A DNA stretch of 64,000 nucleotides, taken from assembly GCA_903858935.1 (NCBI GenBank), contig CAIOKO010000111.1:1-64000 (forward strand). The letters run 5' to 3'. Under the pieces are notes generated by a model. It was not told the origin of the DNA and did no database searches. It was given only the letters and a program-made list of their open reading frames with translations. Positions 26,475 to 35,898 of this stretch are shown here, piece after piece. This stretch comes from an uncultured Schlesneria sp. (GTDB lineage: Bacteria; Planctomycetota; Planctomycetia; Planctomycetales; Planctomycetaceae). Positions within the stretch are counted from its first letter, which is position 1. Each line of letters opens with the position of its first letter. The position numbers and the translations under genes were made by a program.

Positions 26475-26867
26475 ATGCACAACCACCCGACTTTTAAGGC
26501 TGCGTTCCCTTACCAGAACGATGTCTTAGCACTTCCGGTCACGGATCTCGATAACACTTCTGCCTGGTACTCCAAAAACTTCGGAATGGTTGAAGTTCAA
26601 CGGCACGACCTACCTGTCCAGACAGTGATTCTAGAACGAGATCGTACGCGCATTGGCTTTGCGATCAACGGCGGCGATGCGTCTCAGGACGGTGCGGCAG
26701 TACTCGTGTCGGGGATCCAGAAACTCAAGGAGGAATTCGAGTCAAACGGAGTGAAGGTCGCCAACTGGCGTGTGGATGAGCGGAATGGCAAAAAGCTCCA
26801 GGTCTTTTTTGTCATTGCTCCAGACGGGCTTTGCTATTACTTCCACGAACCGATTGACGAGTCATAG
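26475..26867 (+). CDS. VOC (glyoxalase/dioxygenase-fold) protein
   Basis: 130 residues, a single VOC module pair. It begins with VLALPVTDLDNTSAWYSKNF (first beta-alpha-beta unit) and closes with VFFVIAPDGLCYYFHEP, where the final E/H positions carry metal ligands in active members. No signal peptide, so cytoplasmic. The substrate is unknown; bleomycin/fosfomycin-type resistance or dioxygenase functions are possible. It is the third of the small plus-strand genes after 24.7 kb. Confidence 0.88.
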   Translation: MHNHPTFKAAFPYQNDVLALPVTDLDNTSAWYSKNFGMVEVQRHDLPVQTVILERDRTRIGFAINGGDASQDGAAVLVSGIQKLKEEFESNGVKVANWRVDERNGKKLQVFFVIAPDGLCYYFHEPIDES

Positions 26868-26986
26868 CCGAGCGACGCAAATATCTCACCGAGGTTTCTT
26901 AAGACAGCGTCTTGTCGGAGTCTCGTGAATTTGGCGAAGAACTCGAAGAGGGCAAAACGACAAAAACACGGTATCCAAATTTACCA

Positions 26987-27865
26987 CTACTTTCTCACGG
27001 CATCCGAATTTTGGCCACTAAGGCCAATCAGCGGAGCCGGGAGGACGCGAATCGAACTTGCCCGAGAAGGAACGTGAGCATGGTTGGACAGTGGCGAAAT
27101 GCTGGTCGAGTTCTGAGGTCCTTTGACGGGAATGACATTCACATCACGCTTAGGATCGGCCTTTGATTTTAAGCCACCGACCTTTACCAGTTTCGCCACA
27201 TCTTTCACCGTCGCCGCCCGGCCGATGTAGGGTTCAATATCGACGATCTTGCCCAGAACGATTCCCACAAGCTTGCCTTCCGAGGTGAAAACGCCTGAAC
27301 CGCTGCGACCCTCTTGCGGTGGATTTGAATAGAGATATTCACTGTTTTCGATCTTATGCAGCGAATGCAACTCAATCGAAAACGTTCCATCCTTCTGCCG
27401 GCCAACACTCGTCAATTCATCCTCTGGAGAAGGATGCCTGTCAGTGAGAACGGCTTCCGAATGGGGATTTGACCAATTGACGGACAGCAGGGCCAAATCA
27501 TGGGCTTCATCGACATTCACGACCTTCGCTGTTGCTGACTCGCCATCGCAATCGACGGTGAATTCCGAAAATCCATCAACAACATGTGCACAAGTCACGA
27601 TCCCATCCGCTGTATTGACCCCGGATGCCAATGCTGATCTGGTGTTCTTTGCGCGAAGCTTGACCGCGTACTTTAAAAGATTTGCGGAACGAACCCGAAT
27701 TGAATCACCCGGCCGAACGTCATCGTCAGGCTGGTCGAGTAACCTGGGTGCTGTTGTGGCTCGAAGAGAAAACACCTCGTCCTCGGCAAACGAGAGTCTC
27801 TCACCACTGATAACAAGCACTTCAGCAAGAAGAAAACAGACTGCATGTCTCGTTAAGAACGGCAT
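26987..27865 (-). CDS. Exported trypsin-like serine protease
   Basis: 292 residues from ATG 27865, chosen over a TTG at 27880 because GGAGG lies 7 nt upstream. The signal peptide is HAVCFLLAEVLVISGERLSFA. Catalytic triad of a PF13365-type protease, in the longer-frame numbering: H99 (GIVTCAHVVDG), D128 (EAHDLALLSV) and S193 (EGRSGSGVF). The serine context has GSG rather than the usual GGP. No PDZ domain follows, and the tail from about residue 245 is low-complexity. It would act in the periplasm; the target is unknown. It lies opposite the VOC gene in convergent orientation. Confidence 0.87.
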   Translation of the reverse strand: MPFLTRHAVCFLLAEVLVISGERLSFAEDEVFSLRATTAPRLLDQPDDDVRPGDSIRVRSANLLKYAVKLRAKNTRSALASGVNTADGIVTCAHVVDGFSEFTVDCDGESATAKVVNVDEAHDLALLSVNWSNPHSEAVLTDRHPSPEDELTSVGRQKDGTFSIELHSLHKIENSEYLYSNPPQEGRSGSGVFTSEGKLVGIVLGKIVDIEPYIGRAATVKDVAKLVKVGGLKSKADPKRDVNVIPVKGPQNSTSISPLSNHAHVPSRASSIRVLPAPLIGLSGQNSDAVRK

Positions 27866-28427
27866 TCCTTGCCTCCCCAACTAATCTGTCAAAGCCCTCG
27901 CCTATGTCAGCCGCCATCCTGGGCATGATCGATAGCGGTAAAACGCGATCCCCATTCTCCAACTTCGCATGGCCCGGCACGAACAATTCTTTGAACCGGA
28001 TTCGATCCACCAAAAATTGCGGCATCGAATGACGAGTCAACCTGTCAGTCAACTCGAGTTGTATCCTGAATCCATCAATTCGACCAGATGAGTTTGACTG
28101 GTATGGAAAAGTGGTAAAGCAGAAATCGCATAAACCCATTGACATTCCCTTTATTTAGAGAGTTATTTTCTTCGCGGATCTGCGGCAGATTCAATTGACG
28201 CAATCTATTTCGTGCTTTGAATGAATTCGATTTAAGGTCAAAAGCGTTTGTTGGTCCACGGGGTACGTGAACTGGGCTATCGACCCGCCGTTCTAATGCG
28301 GTTATCCCAATCACCCGCCGTACGGAGTTGCGTCAACAGTTCACTCGATCCTACGATGTCAGAACGATCCGCAGTGCTCAATGACGACATTGCCGAAACC
28401 GATAATCGTCTGTGTTAGAAGGTCGAA
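27866..28427. promoter_or_regulatory. Divergent intergenic region
   Basis: 562 bp between the protease (minus) and the LRR protein (plus), where both promoters must lie. A frame of 107 codons on the minus strand (27822-28145) has an acceptable AGGGA before an ATG but overlaps the protease start, has no recognisable family and is not called. No strong promoter boxes or hairpins stand out. Confidence 0.3.
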
Positions 28428-29489
28428 ATGGTCCGCAAGTTTTTTGTGCTACTCAGCATGGCGATGGCATTTTTTTGCCATATTGCGGATGCCCAGGACG
28501 ATGGCGACGAAGACCGGGCCATCAAAAAACTTGGGTTGCTCGGCGCGTTAGTCGAGCGTGACGAGCAGTTACCTGAAAAGCCCGTCGTCCTTGTCTGGTT
28601 CAATGAAAATTGTCGGTTTAACGATAAGTACATTCACCTTCTGAAGCCGTTGAAGTACCTGACGGCCGTAGAATGCCGCTTTCGCAGCTTTGAGGACGGC
28701 GCCAAGTTTACCGACGCCGGCGTTGCCTCGTGGAAAGAACTGACAGGGCTCAAACTGCTGAATCTTAATCACACGGCGATTACCGATTCAGGAATCAGAG
28801 GCCTGTGCGACCTCAAGAACCTGACATCGCTTGATTTGAGTATGACACGCATCACAAACGTGGGCGTCGCTTATTTGAAGGAAATGAAAAACCTGAAAAG
28901 TCTCCGTTTGCAAGACGTTAAGGTCAGCGGTAAAGGCCTCAAAGAATTGCGGGAACTAACACATCTGACCGACCTTGATCTTCAGGACACGGTGCTTCTC
29001 GAAGGTGGCCTGATCGGTCTGGGTGAACTGAAACAATTGAAATCGCTGAATCTTGGATTTGTAGGACTGAAGAACGAGGATCTGAAGGAGTTAAGCAAAC
29101 TGACGAACCTGGAAACGCTGCTGGTGAACTACTCACAAATCACCGATACCGGCCTTGTACACCTGAAGGAACTCAAAAACCTCAAATGGCTGGCATTGCA
29201 GGGGAACAATATCTCGGACAAAGGGCTGTCAGAACTGGCTGGGCTGACAAACCTGACGAAATTCAGTATCGGCGATTGCCAAGTCACCGACGCCAGTGTC
29301 AAACACCTGGCAGAACTGAAGAACCTGACATCGCTCAGCATCCGCCTGACACAGATCACCGACACGGGCTTGGAGAAGCTTGTTGGGTTCCGGAACCTGA
29401 AAACACTCACAATCACAGGGACAAAAATCTCTGCCGACGAAATTTCGAAACAAAGGCGGAATCGGCCAGACCTGGAAATCATTCACTAA
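28428..29489 (+). CDS. Exported leucine-rich-repeat protein
   Basis: 353 residues, AGAAGG 6 nt before the ATG. The signal peptide is VRKFFVLLSMAMAFFCHIADA. About ten 24-residue repeats of the RNI-like type (LxxLxLxxTxITDxGLxxLxxLxN) fill residues about 104-353, for instance LTSLDLSMTRITNVGVAYL. Such solenoids bind proteins. Planctomycetes encode many exported LRR proteins of this type, usually without a known partner. The repeats are very regular, with a high share of K/N at turn positions. It is a single-gene unit. Confidence 0.92.
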   Translation: MVRKFFVLLSMAMAFFCHIADAQDDGDEDRAIKKLGLLGALVERDEQLPEKPVVLVWFNENCRFNDKYIHLLKPLKYLTAVECRFRSFEDGAKFTDAGVASWKELTGLKLLNLNHTAITDSGIRGLCDLKNLTSLDLSMTRITNVGVAYLKEMKNLKSLRLQDVKVSGKGLKELRELTHLTDLDLQDTVLLEGGLIGLGELKQLKSLNLGFVGLKNEDLKELSKLTNLETLLVNYSQITDTGLVHLKELKNLKWLALQGNNISDKGLSELAGLTNLTKFSIGDCQVTDASVKHLAELKNLTSLSIRLTQITDTGLEKLVGFRNLKTLTITGTKISADEISKQRRNRPDLEIIH

Positions 29490-29582
29490 ATCGAGGCGCA
29501 GACATTTTTACCATCGAAAGATCAGGAAGAGAGTTAATTCGTCTCACGTATTCTCGTGTCATGCGACCAAGTCGAATGATCG

Positions 29583-30617
29583 CTAGAAACTTTCGCGACC
29601 TGTCGGGACAGTGGGTGTTACGCCATTTGTTTTATGACGAAGTTCTTTGCTGTCCGAATAAATCCATCGGCGGGCACGATTGATTCCGCCCAAGGGACGA
29701 TGTTCTGGCAAGAAATTCCATGGTGACCAGTCCGTGTTTTCGACGAATTGCATCTGTGCTTCAGAATCGAAGCGTTGAGGATAAATCGAAATCGTTGCCA
29801 GGCGTACGGGATCGGACGTCCATTCGATCGTTGGATCTTCCACGGGCATCGAGCTGGCATCCGTTTGTGGATTGATTGCGAAATCAAAATTCACGCCGAT
29901 TTTTTGTCTGGTCAATTGCTCGGTCATCGCCTCTCGAAGGGAGTTCTCTGAATTCGACAAGACAAGATCTGGCTGAGGCTGGTCTTGCTTCGCTGAAGGG
30001 TACGCAAAATATTTAACAGCACCGGTACCAAGCTGGTACGGAGTTGTACTCCAATACGACATCTTTAACGGGCTTTGTGTCGCGATCGAGTTAAATCCCT
30101 TCAGCTTCGGATGAGTGGTTTCAGCCAGCTGCGCAGATGGCGTGCCCGATGACGAGGCTATCAAAAACTCCAAGGTATGTTGCACATTTCGAGCGAAAAA
30201 GATGGGATGGTCGATGAGAAGGAAATCCTGATTTAAAGCGGGGGCATTTTCGTCGTGAGCCGTGAAGACTTTAATCGCCATACCACGAACATTGGCGACG
30301 CGATCATCAAAGGATCGGCCATTCGAGAATCGAATCAGTGCCCGAAACGTACGAGGCTCGCTAAAAAGGCCAATCCGGTATTGTGCTGGAATGTCATCCG
30401 CAATTCGAAATGTCGCCCAGACTCCGGCAATGGCCTTGGGGTGTTCACCCCGCAAGCCAGGCCCAGGACTGACTTGATGAACTTTGAGGTGTAATTGTCG
30501 CAGCGCGGCAATTGCCTTCTCTTCATCAACTGGCGGATACTCCAAGCCGATCTGCGGGTTACTCACGCCGTCTAAGTTTGAAGAATCGATTTGCGATTCC
30601 GGCTGACTGCTACCCAT
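29583..30617 (-). CDS. Catalase-like haem protein (catalase superfamily)
   Basis: 344 residues from ATG 30617, preferred because GGAAGG lies 5 nt upstream. An alternative GTG at 30671 would overlap the cytochrome stop as GTGA. Family features: GEHPKAIAGVWATFRIAD near residue 60, ALIRFSNG then VRGMAIKVF, the block NQDFLLIDHPIFFAR, and near the end EHRPLGGINRARRWIY. These match the catalase-related (SrpA-like) family, which keeps the haem fold but is shorter than monofunctional catalase (about 480 or more). No signal peptide is evident. It follows the cytochrome gene by about 50 bp on the same strand, so the two may work together in peroxide handling or in a haem-linked oxidation. Confidence 0.82.
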   Translation of the reverse strand: MGSSQPESQIDSSNLDGVSNPQIGLEYPPVDEEKAIAALRQLHLKVHQVSPGPGLRGEHPKAIAGVWATFRIADDIPAQYRIGLFSEPRTFRALIRFSNGRSFDDRVANVRGMAIKVFTAHDENAPALNQDFLLIDHPIFFARNVQHTLEFLIASSSGTPSAQLAETTHPKLKGFNSIATQSPLKMSYWSTTPYQLGTGAVKYFAYPSAKQDQPQPDLVLSNSENSLREAMTEQLTRQKIGVNFDFAINPQTDASSMPVEDPTIEWTSDPVRLATISIYPQRFDSEAQMQFVENTDWSPWNFLPEHRPLGGINRARRWIYSDSKELRHKTNGVTPTVPTGRESF

Positions 30618-30667
30618 GATTGCCTTCCCGTTGATGGTAGAATATTTTTCTTTCGAAAGCCGCATTT

Positions 30668-33600
30668 TCACAGCGTCTTCAAATACTCAATCAAATCAAA
30701 CAGAGCCTCGGAATTTTCAGAGCCGCTCCAGTCGAGTCGAACTTTGTGTTCACCGGGCTTCTCGGCTCCACTCCAGTCCATGCGAAGAATATTTCCATTG
30801 TCATCGACGGTCAAATTTTTATCGTGTCCTCGGTTTGAAGAGCTGTCCCAGGCCGTATTAAACACCGAGACCGTTGGATCGACTTCCTTGAGTTGATCGA
30901 TCTGCTCACTGCTCCACAACCAGCCGACGTGTTTCAGGTCGTAGCTGATCGAACCTCGAGCAAACGTTGCGGGCCTCTCACCGGGAACCAGCAGATGGTA
31001 CAGCGTTGGCACCGATCCATTGTGGAGATAGGGAGCACGAGACCATGTTCCTTCCAGGGCGTTGGTCACGTACCCCTGATTAGCTAACTCTGACCGATCA
31101 AACACGATGTCATTGGGGTGAAGATCATGGGGACGGTATGTCTTTCCATTTGCATCCTTCGTTTCGTACGCTTCGGGGACGCTTGCCACGAAATGCTTCA
31201 AGAACAGTTGCAACGCATCAGCGTTGAGAACTTGCGAGCGATTGGGATCGGTTCCAATCTGTTCGGCAAACGTGGTGTTCTCGCCCTTATAGACAATATC
31301 GTTGTGATCTTTGTGACACATGCCGCAGTTGGTCTCGAAAAGCTTTCGACCACGTTCGACTCGGGTCATGTCGACGTCAAACGGGTAAGCGGGAGCAGGT
31401 AACGCGTGAATAAACCCGGCAGTAATGTCCGCATTAACGACGTTGACCTGCCTGGGATCCCCTGCAACGGCCAGACTCGCTGCGACATTCCGATAAAACG
31501 GAGATTTCACACTTCCATCAATTTGGGCGATATTGCGAGCCCCTTGATTGAACGTGCTGACAATGTCGGTCACGGTCGCCTTTTTTATCGGGAGTGCCGG
31601 GAACGTCATCTCAGCGAATTTTTGTAGAGTCTCATTGGGGCCAATCGAGGCCACCGTGTCGAGCAAACACAGGCGCGGGATCAAATCGCCGCTCCCATCG
31701 GATTGACCCGGACTTCCACCGTCCAGAGGAGGTGCGTTCTCCTTTGAATAACTAGTCGCTTTTTGCTTGTCGACCGCCAGTTTGCTGAGAGAAATCTGCA
31801 TGGCAAACCCGGCAAGAATTTCGACGGCAACATCCTTCGGCTCGGTAATGGCCAAAAGCCCTCGTTCTTTGACTTCGGCAGCGGCATCAAGACCCCGATA
31901 TTGACCGTAATAGTAATTCGCTGGCTTGGAAGCGATGATTTCGCGAATTCGTCCAGCCGTTTTTGCAATATTTTCTGGCGAATTCAAGAACTCGCTGACC
32001 GTTCGCTCAAAGGCATGCCGCCAGCGTCTGACATCGAATTGCGTGTTGGGTGCTCCGACTAATGCCCGATAGTTAACGGCCTCTCCATCAAGGATGCGAA
32101 CGCGTCCGATATGACAGGCGCCGCAAGTGAGTGCAACCCCTTTTAGTGGACCTGCCGGATGCCCCTCAACCATCGAATCCCAGCTTAATCCGAGCGGTAA
32201 AGGCCGGTCTGGCTCGGTGGGGCTGGGGATCAATCCGAAGCGTGAAAATTTTTCGTCAGGTGTTCCCCAGATCTCAGGAGCAAGATCAGGAAACGAGCGG
32301 AGCAGAATGACGGGGACACCCGCAAACCCATCGGTGGCGTTGGCAAACCAGTCATAGCCTTCGGCATTCGCACTCAGATAATCGAGATGAGTCTTCTCCG
32401 TTGCCGCTTGAATTTCAGCCCACGGGCGGGAACTTTTCTGGTCAACGGTTTTCGGTGTTGCGGCATCGCGGGAAAGGGAGGGAGTCTGGTGAACTTTCAG
32501 ATATTCAATCAAAGCCCAACGATCGTCATCGGACAAGTCCGTACCAATTTCATGCCCTGTGTTATGGTTGCCAGGGATCGTTGTATCGACTTTTGTCAGC
32601 TTCTTCTGGGAATTATGCTTGTCGGTCATCGTTGGGAAATCTTTTGGATTCCACTCGAAACCGACTTCTTTCGGCAGGAAGTCTTGTGGGCCGACGACAA
32701 ATTCGGTTGGCCGATCCTTTGCCGGTAGTAATAAGTGATAAAGCGTCGGAACCGACCCATTATGCAGGTAAGGCGCGGTCGCCCAAATTCCATCCAGGGG
32801 CTTGGCCGGATAGACCTTTCCGTCATTATCATGCATCGGGTCTCGCCATTTGACGGGACGACGGGGACTTTCCAGTTCTTCCATCAAACGCTGATTTTCA
32901 GGGGACATTGTCGACTTGGCGGTGGCCTGTAATTTTTCGAGAAGACCTCCGATAGCGGTCGCAAATCCGGCTTGTGAGCCATCAGGCAGAAAGACAGGCT
33001 TGGCAAAATTGAGTGCGTCGGATCGATCCGTACCGGCTTCTTCGAGAGTAAAGTGTTCAAACTTCAAAAGGCCTTTTTCGTCCCGCTCCGAAGGATTGTG
33101 ACAGACGGCACATTTGTCTTTGTAAATCGCCCAACCTCGCTTTTGTTTGACGGGATCGATTTTTCCTAAAACCTCCTCAGGCCATTCGGGCGTCGCGATA
33201 TGCGGGATTTGCTGCTCAATCTTCATCTGATTGACAATATTGACCGAGGTAACGTTGTCGTGTGTGAACGTCGCTCCGACACCGATTGATTCACCAATAC
33301 TGCGTTGAATGACGGAGTTCGTGTTGGAATTCCAGTGCAACCAGGCAAACTGTTCGATATTCCATAACGGTGGAACGCTTACCGGTGCGTTAACCGGTTC
33401 CATGTTTCGATGCTCAGCAGTTCCCTTTGTTGCATCAAGTTCTCCGAATAACTCAACCCGAGCCGTTCCGAAATCGTCTGCTCGGCCATAACCAGCCGAA
33501 AGGCGGTGCCCGGGCTCCGCCAACCAACCTCGCATCTTGAGGAATCGGAGACGGTATTCGATCAACTCGCGGCATTCCTCAAGCCTGGACAGGATGTCCG

Positions 33601-34441
33601 TGATTGCACTCAGACGATGGTCTTCCGCCAGTTTTTTAAGCGAACTGTCAGCTCGATGTGTCAGCTGATGTAACTTTGCTGCGATGCTCGCCAGCAAGGT
33701 TTTATCAACAGATGGTGGTTTTACGTCAGTCAGGATCGACGCGAAACGTTCTTCAATGTGTTCAACCAATGCCTTGCCAAAGGGGCCGTCGTCTATAATT
33801 CGGTGAAAATCTTCAAGACCATGTAACGTTTTGCCATCTCGCTCAACGACTTCATGCAACAATCGCTTGAGAAATGCAACCAGTTCTTTTTTATCTTTCA
33901 GCGTCTTTTGCATTGACTTCGCGATGGCGTCTCCCAGGGCATCCACATAGAACAGTCCTGAACCACCTTCGATTCGAACTGTTTTGTCCCCAAAGCGAAT
34001 ATCTGAAGTGTGGCAGGCGGCGCAGGTAAAGCCGAACATTTTAGTCGGCTTTATTCCGACTGTGTTCAAAACAATTCCGACAGGATAGCCATTGGGATTG
34101 TTCTCAGACTTTTCACCAGGAAGCAATCCGAACCGCTCCAGGTTCTCGAGATAAGGCCGATTCGTGTCGCTATCGATCAACGCTTTTACAACATCGTAGG
34201 GAAAGAAGCCGCTCCCTTGATCGAGATATTGAAACGTATCGGCCTCGAAGCCAGGTTTTCGATTGATGCTCGGTGGCACCGTCCGGTCGACAATTGCAGC
34301 AGCGGATTGTTGGTCAGTCACCGATTTAGCAACGTTGTCTGGCATCTTTTCCGCCGGCAAATCCGCCTTCTGGGTCTGTGGCTTTCCACATCCAACGGTC
34401 CACACCACGATAAGAAGAAGAACTTGATTGCAACATTTCAT
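30668..34441 (-). CDS. Tetrahaem lipoprotein made of two fused RoxA-like cytochrome modules
   Basis: 1257 residues. The lipoprotein leader ends in VVWTVGC. There are four CxxCH haem sites: C140-H144 (FTCAACHTSD), C444-H448 (KDKCAVCHNPS), C773-H777 (LTCGACHIGR) and C1039-H1043 (ETNCGMCHKDH). The protein falls into two similar halves: each starts with a DxF/GxFPYD- or LRSFPD-type opening, a first haem with GxxTCxACH, and later the phrase PYLHNGSVPTLYHLL (557-571 and again near 1170). This is the dihaem family that includes RoxA-type oxygenases and cytochrome c peroxidase relatives; here the unit is duplicated and fused. It is located in the periplasm, membrane-anchored. Substrate or electron partner is unknown. 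The catalase-like gene follows. Confidence 0.87.
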   Translation of the reverse strand: MKCCNQVLLLIVVWTVGCGKPQTQKADLPAEKMPDNVAKSVTDQQSAAAIVDRTVPPSINRKPGFEADTFQYLDQGSGFFPYDVVKALIDSDTNRPYLENLERFGLLPGEKSENNPNGYPVGIVLNTVGIKPTKMFGFTCAACHTSDIRFGDKTVRIEGGSGLFYVDALGDAIAKSMQKTLKDKKELVAFLKRLLHEVVERDGKTLHGLEDFHRIIDDGPFGKALVEHIEERFASILTDVKPPSVDKTLLASIAAKLHQLTHRADSSLKKLAEDHRLSAITDILSRLEECRELIEYRLRFLKMRGWLAEPGHRLSAGYGRADDFGTARVELFGELDATKGTAEHRNMEPVNAPVSVPPLWNIEQFAWLHWNSNTNSVIQRSIGESIGVGATFTHDNVTSVNIVNQMKIEQQIPHIATPEWPEEVLGKIDPVKQKRGWAIYKDKCAVCHNPSERDEKGLLKFEHFTLEEAGTDRSDALNFAKPVFLPDGSQAGFATAIGGLLEKLQATAKSTMSPENQRLMEELESPRRPVKWRDPMHDNDGKVYPAKPLDGIWATAPYLHNGSVPTLYHLLLPAKDRPTEFVVGPQDFLPKEVGFEWNPKDFPTMTDKHNSQKKLTKVDTTIPGNHNTGHEIGTDLSDDDRWALIEYLKVHQTPSLSRDAATPKTVDQKSSRPWAEIQAATEKTHLDYLSANAEGYDWFANATDGFAGVPVILLRSFPDLAPEIWGTPDEKFSRFGLIPSPTEPDRPLPLGLSWDSMVEGHPAGPLKGVALTCGACHIGRVRILDGEAVNYRALVGAPNTQFDVRRWRHAFERTVSEFLNSPENIAKTAGRIREIIASKPANYYYGQYRGLDAAAEVKERGLLAITEPKDVAVEILAGFAMQISLSKLAVDKQKATSYSKENAPPLDGGSPGQSDGSGDLIPRLCLLDTVASIGPNETLQKFAEMTFPALPIKKATVTDIVSTFNQGARNIAQIDGSVKSPFYRNVAASLAVAGDPRQVNVVNADITAGFIHALPAPAYPFDVDMTRVERGRKLFETNCGMCHKDHNDIVYKGENTTFAEQIGTDPNRSQVLNADALQLFLKHFVASVPEAYETKDANGKTYRPHDLHPNDIVFDRSELANQGYVTNALEGTWSRAPYLHNGSVPTLYHLLVPGERPATFARGSISYDLKHVGWLWSSEQIDQLKEVDPTVSVFNTAWDSSSNRGHDKNLTVDDNGNILRMDWSGAEKPGEHKVRLDWSGSENSEALFDLIEYLKTL

Positions 34442-34658
34442 GTTGAGGATCCATTACCGTTTTTTTTGGGGAGGCATGAAACAGCGGGATCAACGTACAG
34501 CACAGAATCCGTCGCGCCAAGCGTCTGAAACGCGCTATTCTGCGTGAATCAGAAGCGGATTTATGCAGTTCCGTGGCCAACTTGCCGCACCGCTGTGTAT
34601 TGTTTTCAACTTGTCCGTTCATATTACCTTTCAGACTCGGCGTCAGAAGAGACCATCT

Positions 34659-35261
34659 GTGGCAGTTCAACCAATCGAGTTCAACACGAAGCGACTGGCC
34701 TTCCGAATCTGGCAGGACCGGCATCGCCCCCCGTTTGTCGCCATGAATTCAGATCCAGAGGTCATGCGATTCTTTCCCGCCCTCATGACGGCAGAACAGA
34801 CCAATGCAGGCGTCGATATCTGGCGCCAGCAGTTCCAGGAGCAAGGCTGGAGCAACTGGGCCATTGAGTTGCTCGATACCGGCGAGTTCATCGGCTTTAT
34901 CGGACTGTCGGTCCCAAGGCGGCAGCTTCCATTTAGTCCGTGTGTTGAAGTCGGCTGGCGTTTGAAGCTGTCCGCCTGGGGACACGGTTACGCGACAGAA
35001 GGCGCGAAAGCCTGCCTGCAACTTGGATTTGAACATTTGGGGCTGGACGAAATTGTTTCATTCACCGCTTTGATTAATCTGAGGTCGATCGCCGTGATGC
35101 AGCGGATTGGTATGATTAATTCTTTGTCCGATTTCGAGCATCCGGCAGTGCCGCAAGGTCACATATTGCGTCCTCACTGCCTCTATAAGATCGCCCGCAC
35201 GGATTGGCAACGCAACTCGGTCCCACTATCGATTACGATTGATGACAGGTGCCGCTGGTAA
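34659..35261 (+). CDS. GNAT N-acetyltransferase (Acetyltransf_3, RimJ/RimL type)
   Basis: 200 residues if started at GTG 34659 (AAGAG about 8 nt upstream), where the family begins (PIEFNTKRLAFRIWQDRH). The frame opens at 34563 but the extra 32 residues have no family resemblance. The acetyl-CoA-binding loop is AWGHGYATEGAKACLQLGF, and NLRSIAVMQRIGM is the usual late motif. These enzymes acetylate protein N-termini, aminoglycosides or small amines; the target is unknown. It is separated by 20 bp from the DUF6940-like gene and may be in one unit with it and the exonuclease. Confidence 0.9.
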   Translation: MAVQPIEFNTKRLAFRIWQDRHRPPFVAMNSDPEVMRFFPALMTAEQTNAGVDIWRQQFQEQGWSNWAIELLDTGEFIGFIGLSVPRRQLPFSPCVEVGWRLKLSAWGHGYATEGAKACLQLGFEHLGLDEIVSFTALINLRSIAVMQRIGMINSLSDFEHPAVPQGHILRPHCLYKIARTDWQRNSVPLSITIDDRCRW

Positions 35262-35280
35262 CTTCAGGAAATGGCAGGAC

Positions 35281-35898
35281 ATGTTTGAAGTAACAACAGA
35301 TCTTATTGAGAACAACCGAGTCATTAAACAGTCGATCACTCGCGAAGGTTCGCCGTTGACCTATGGAAATGTTCTTCAGCTCTGGGCAAGGGATGCAGGG
35401 TTTCGCGACTTCTTCATTTCACTATTAGTGAATTCTGACTTTGACGCGTTTCGCTGGGAGTCACGACCAGTCACGTTAAGCACGATCCATCGCCCCTACG
35501 AGTTTGCTCTTGTTAATGCGACGGAATTCCATTCTCGCAGTACCGACCCTGTTCCCTTCAGCGAATTCTTCAATGCTGAGGGGGTTGACGATGGAATTGT
35601 GACATTTGAAAATCTCGGCGGCGACGCGACGCTGATCGTCCCCTCACCAAGAACTGACCAGAGTGCCTACGGTCATCTTGCCGCGTTCGTTCGGCTCGCT
35701 CCTAAAAAACAGACCCATGCGTTGTGGCGGATCATTGGCGAGACGACCCGTTCACAACTTGGCGACAAGCCGATCTGGCTCAGTACCGCAGGTGGCGGAG
35801 TTGCATGGTTGCATGTTCGACTAGACTCGACGCCAAAATACTATTGCTACTCGCCGTTCAGATTTCATAGCGTCGCGTCACCGGAGGAATCGAAATGA
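35281..35898 (+). CDS. DUF6940-like protein
   Basis: 205 residues from ATG 35281. A longer start at 35239 would overlap the GNAT gene by 23 bp; AGGA about 10 nt upstream supports the shorter one. The ending PIWLSTAGGGVAWLHVRLDS followed by PKYYCYSPFRF is what I know as the C-terminal signature of DUF6940, a family of unknown function. The segment AYGHLAAFVRLAPKKQTHAL precedes it. No signal peptide. It overlaps the exonuclease gene by 4 bp (ATGA), a sign of translational coupling, so the two products probably work together. Nothing in the sequence indicates the activity. Confidence 0.8.
   Translation: MFEVTTDLIENNRVIKQSITREGSPLTYGNVLQLWARDAGFRDFFISLLVNSDFDAFRWESRPVTLSTIHRPYEFALVNATEFHSRSTDPVPFSEFFNAEGVDDGIVTFENLGGDATLIVPSPRTDQSAYGHLAAFVRLAPKKQTHALWRIIGETTRSQLGDKPIWLSTAGGGVAWLHVRLDSTPKYYCYSPFRFHSVASPEESK

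Noticed and set aside
27822-28145. Minus-strand 107-codon frame overlapping the protease start
   Set aside because: A passable AGGGA precedes it, but it overlaps the protease coding region and resembles nothing.
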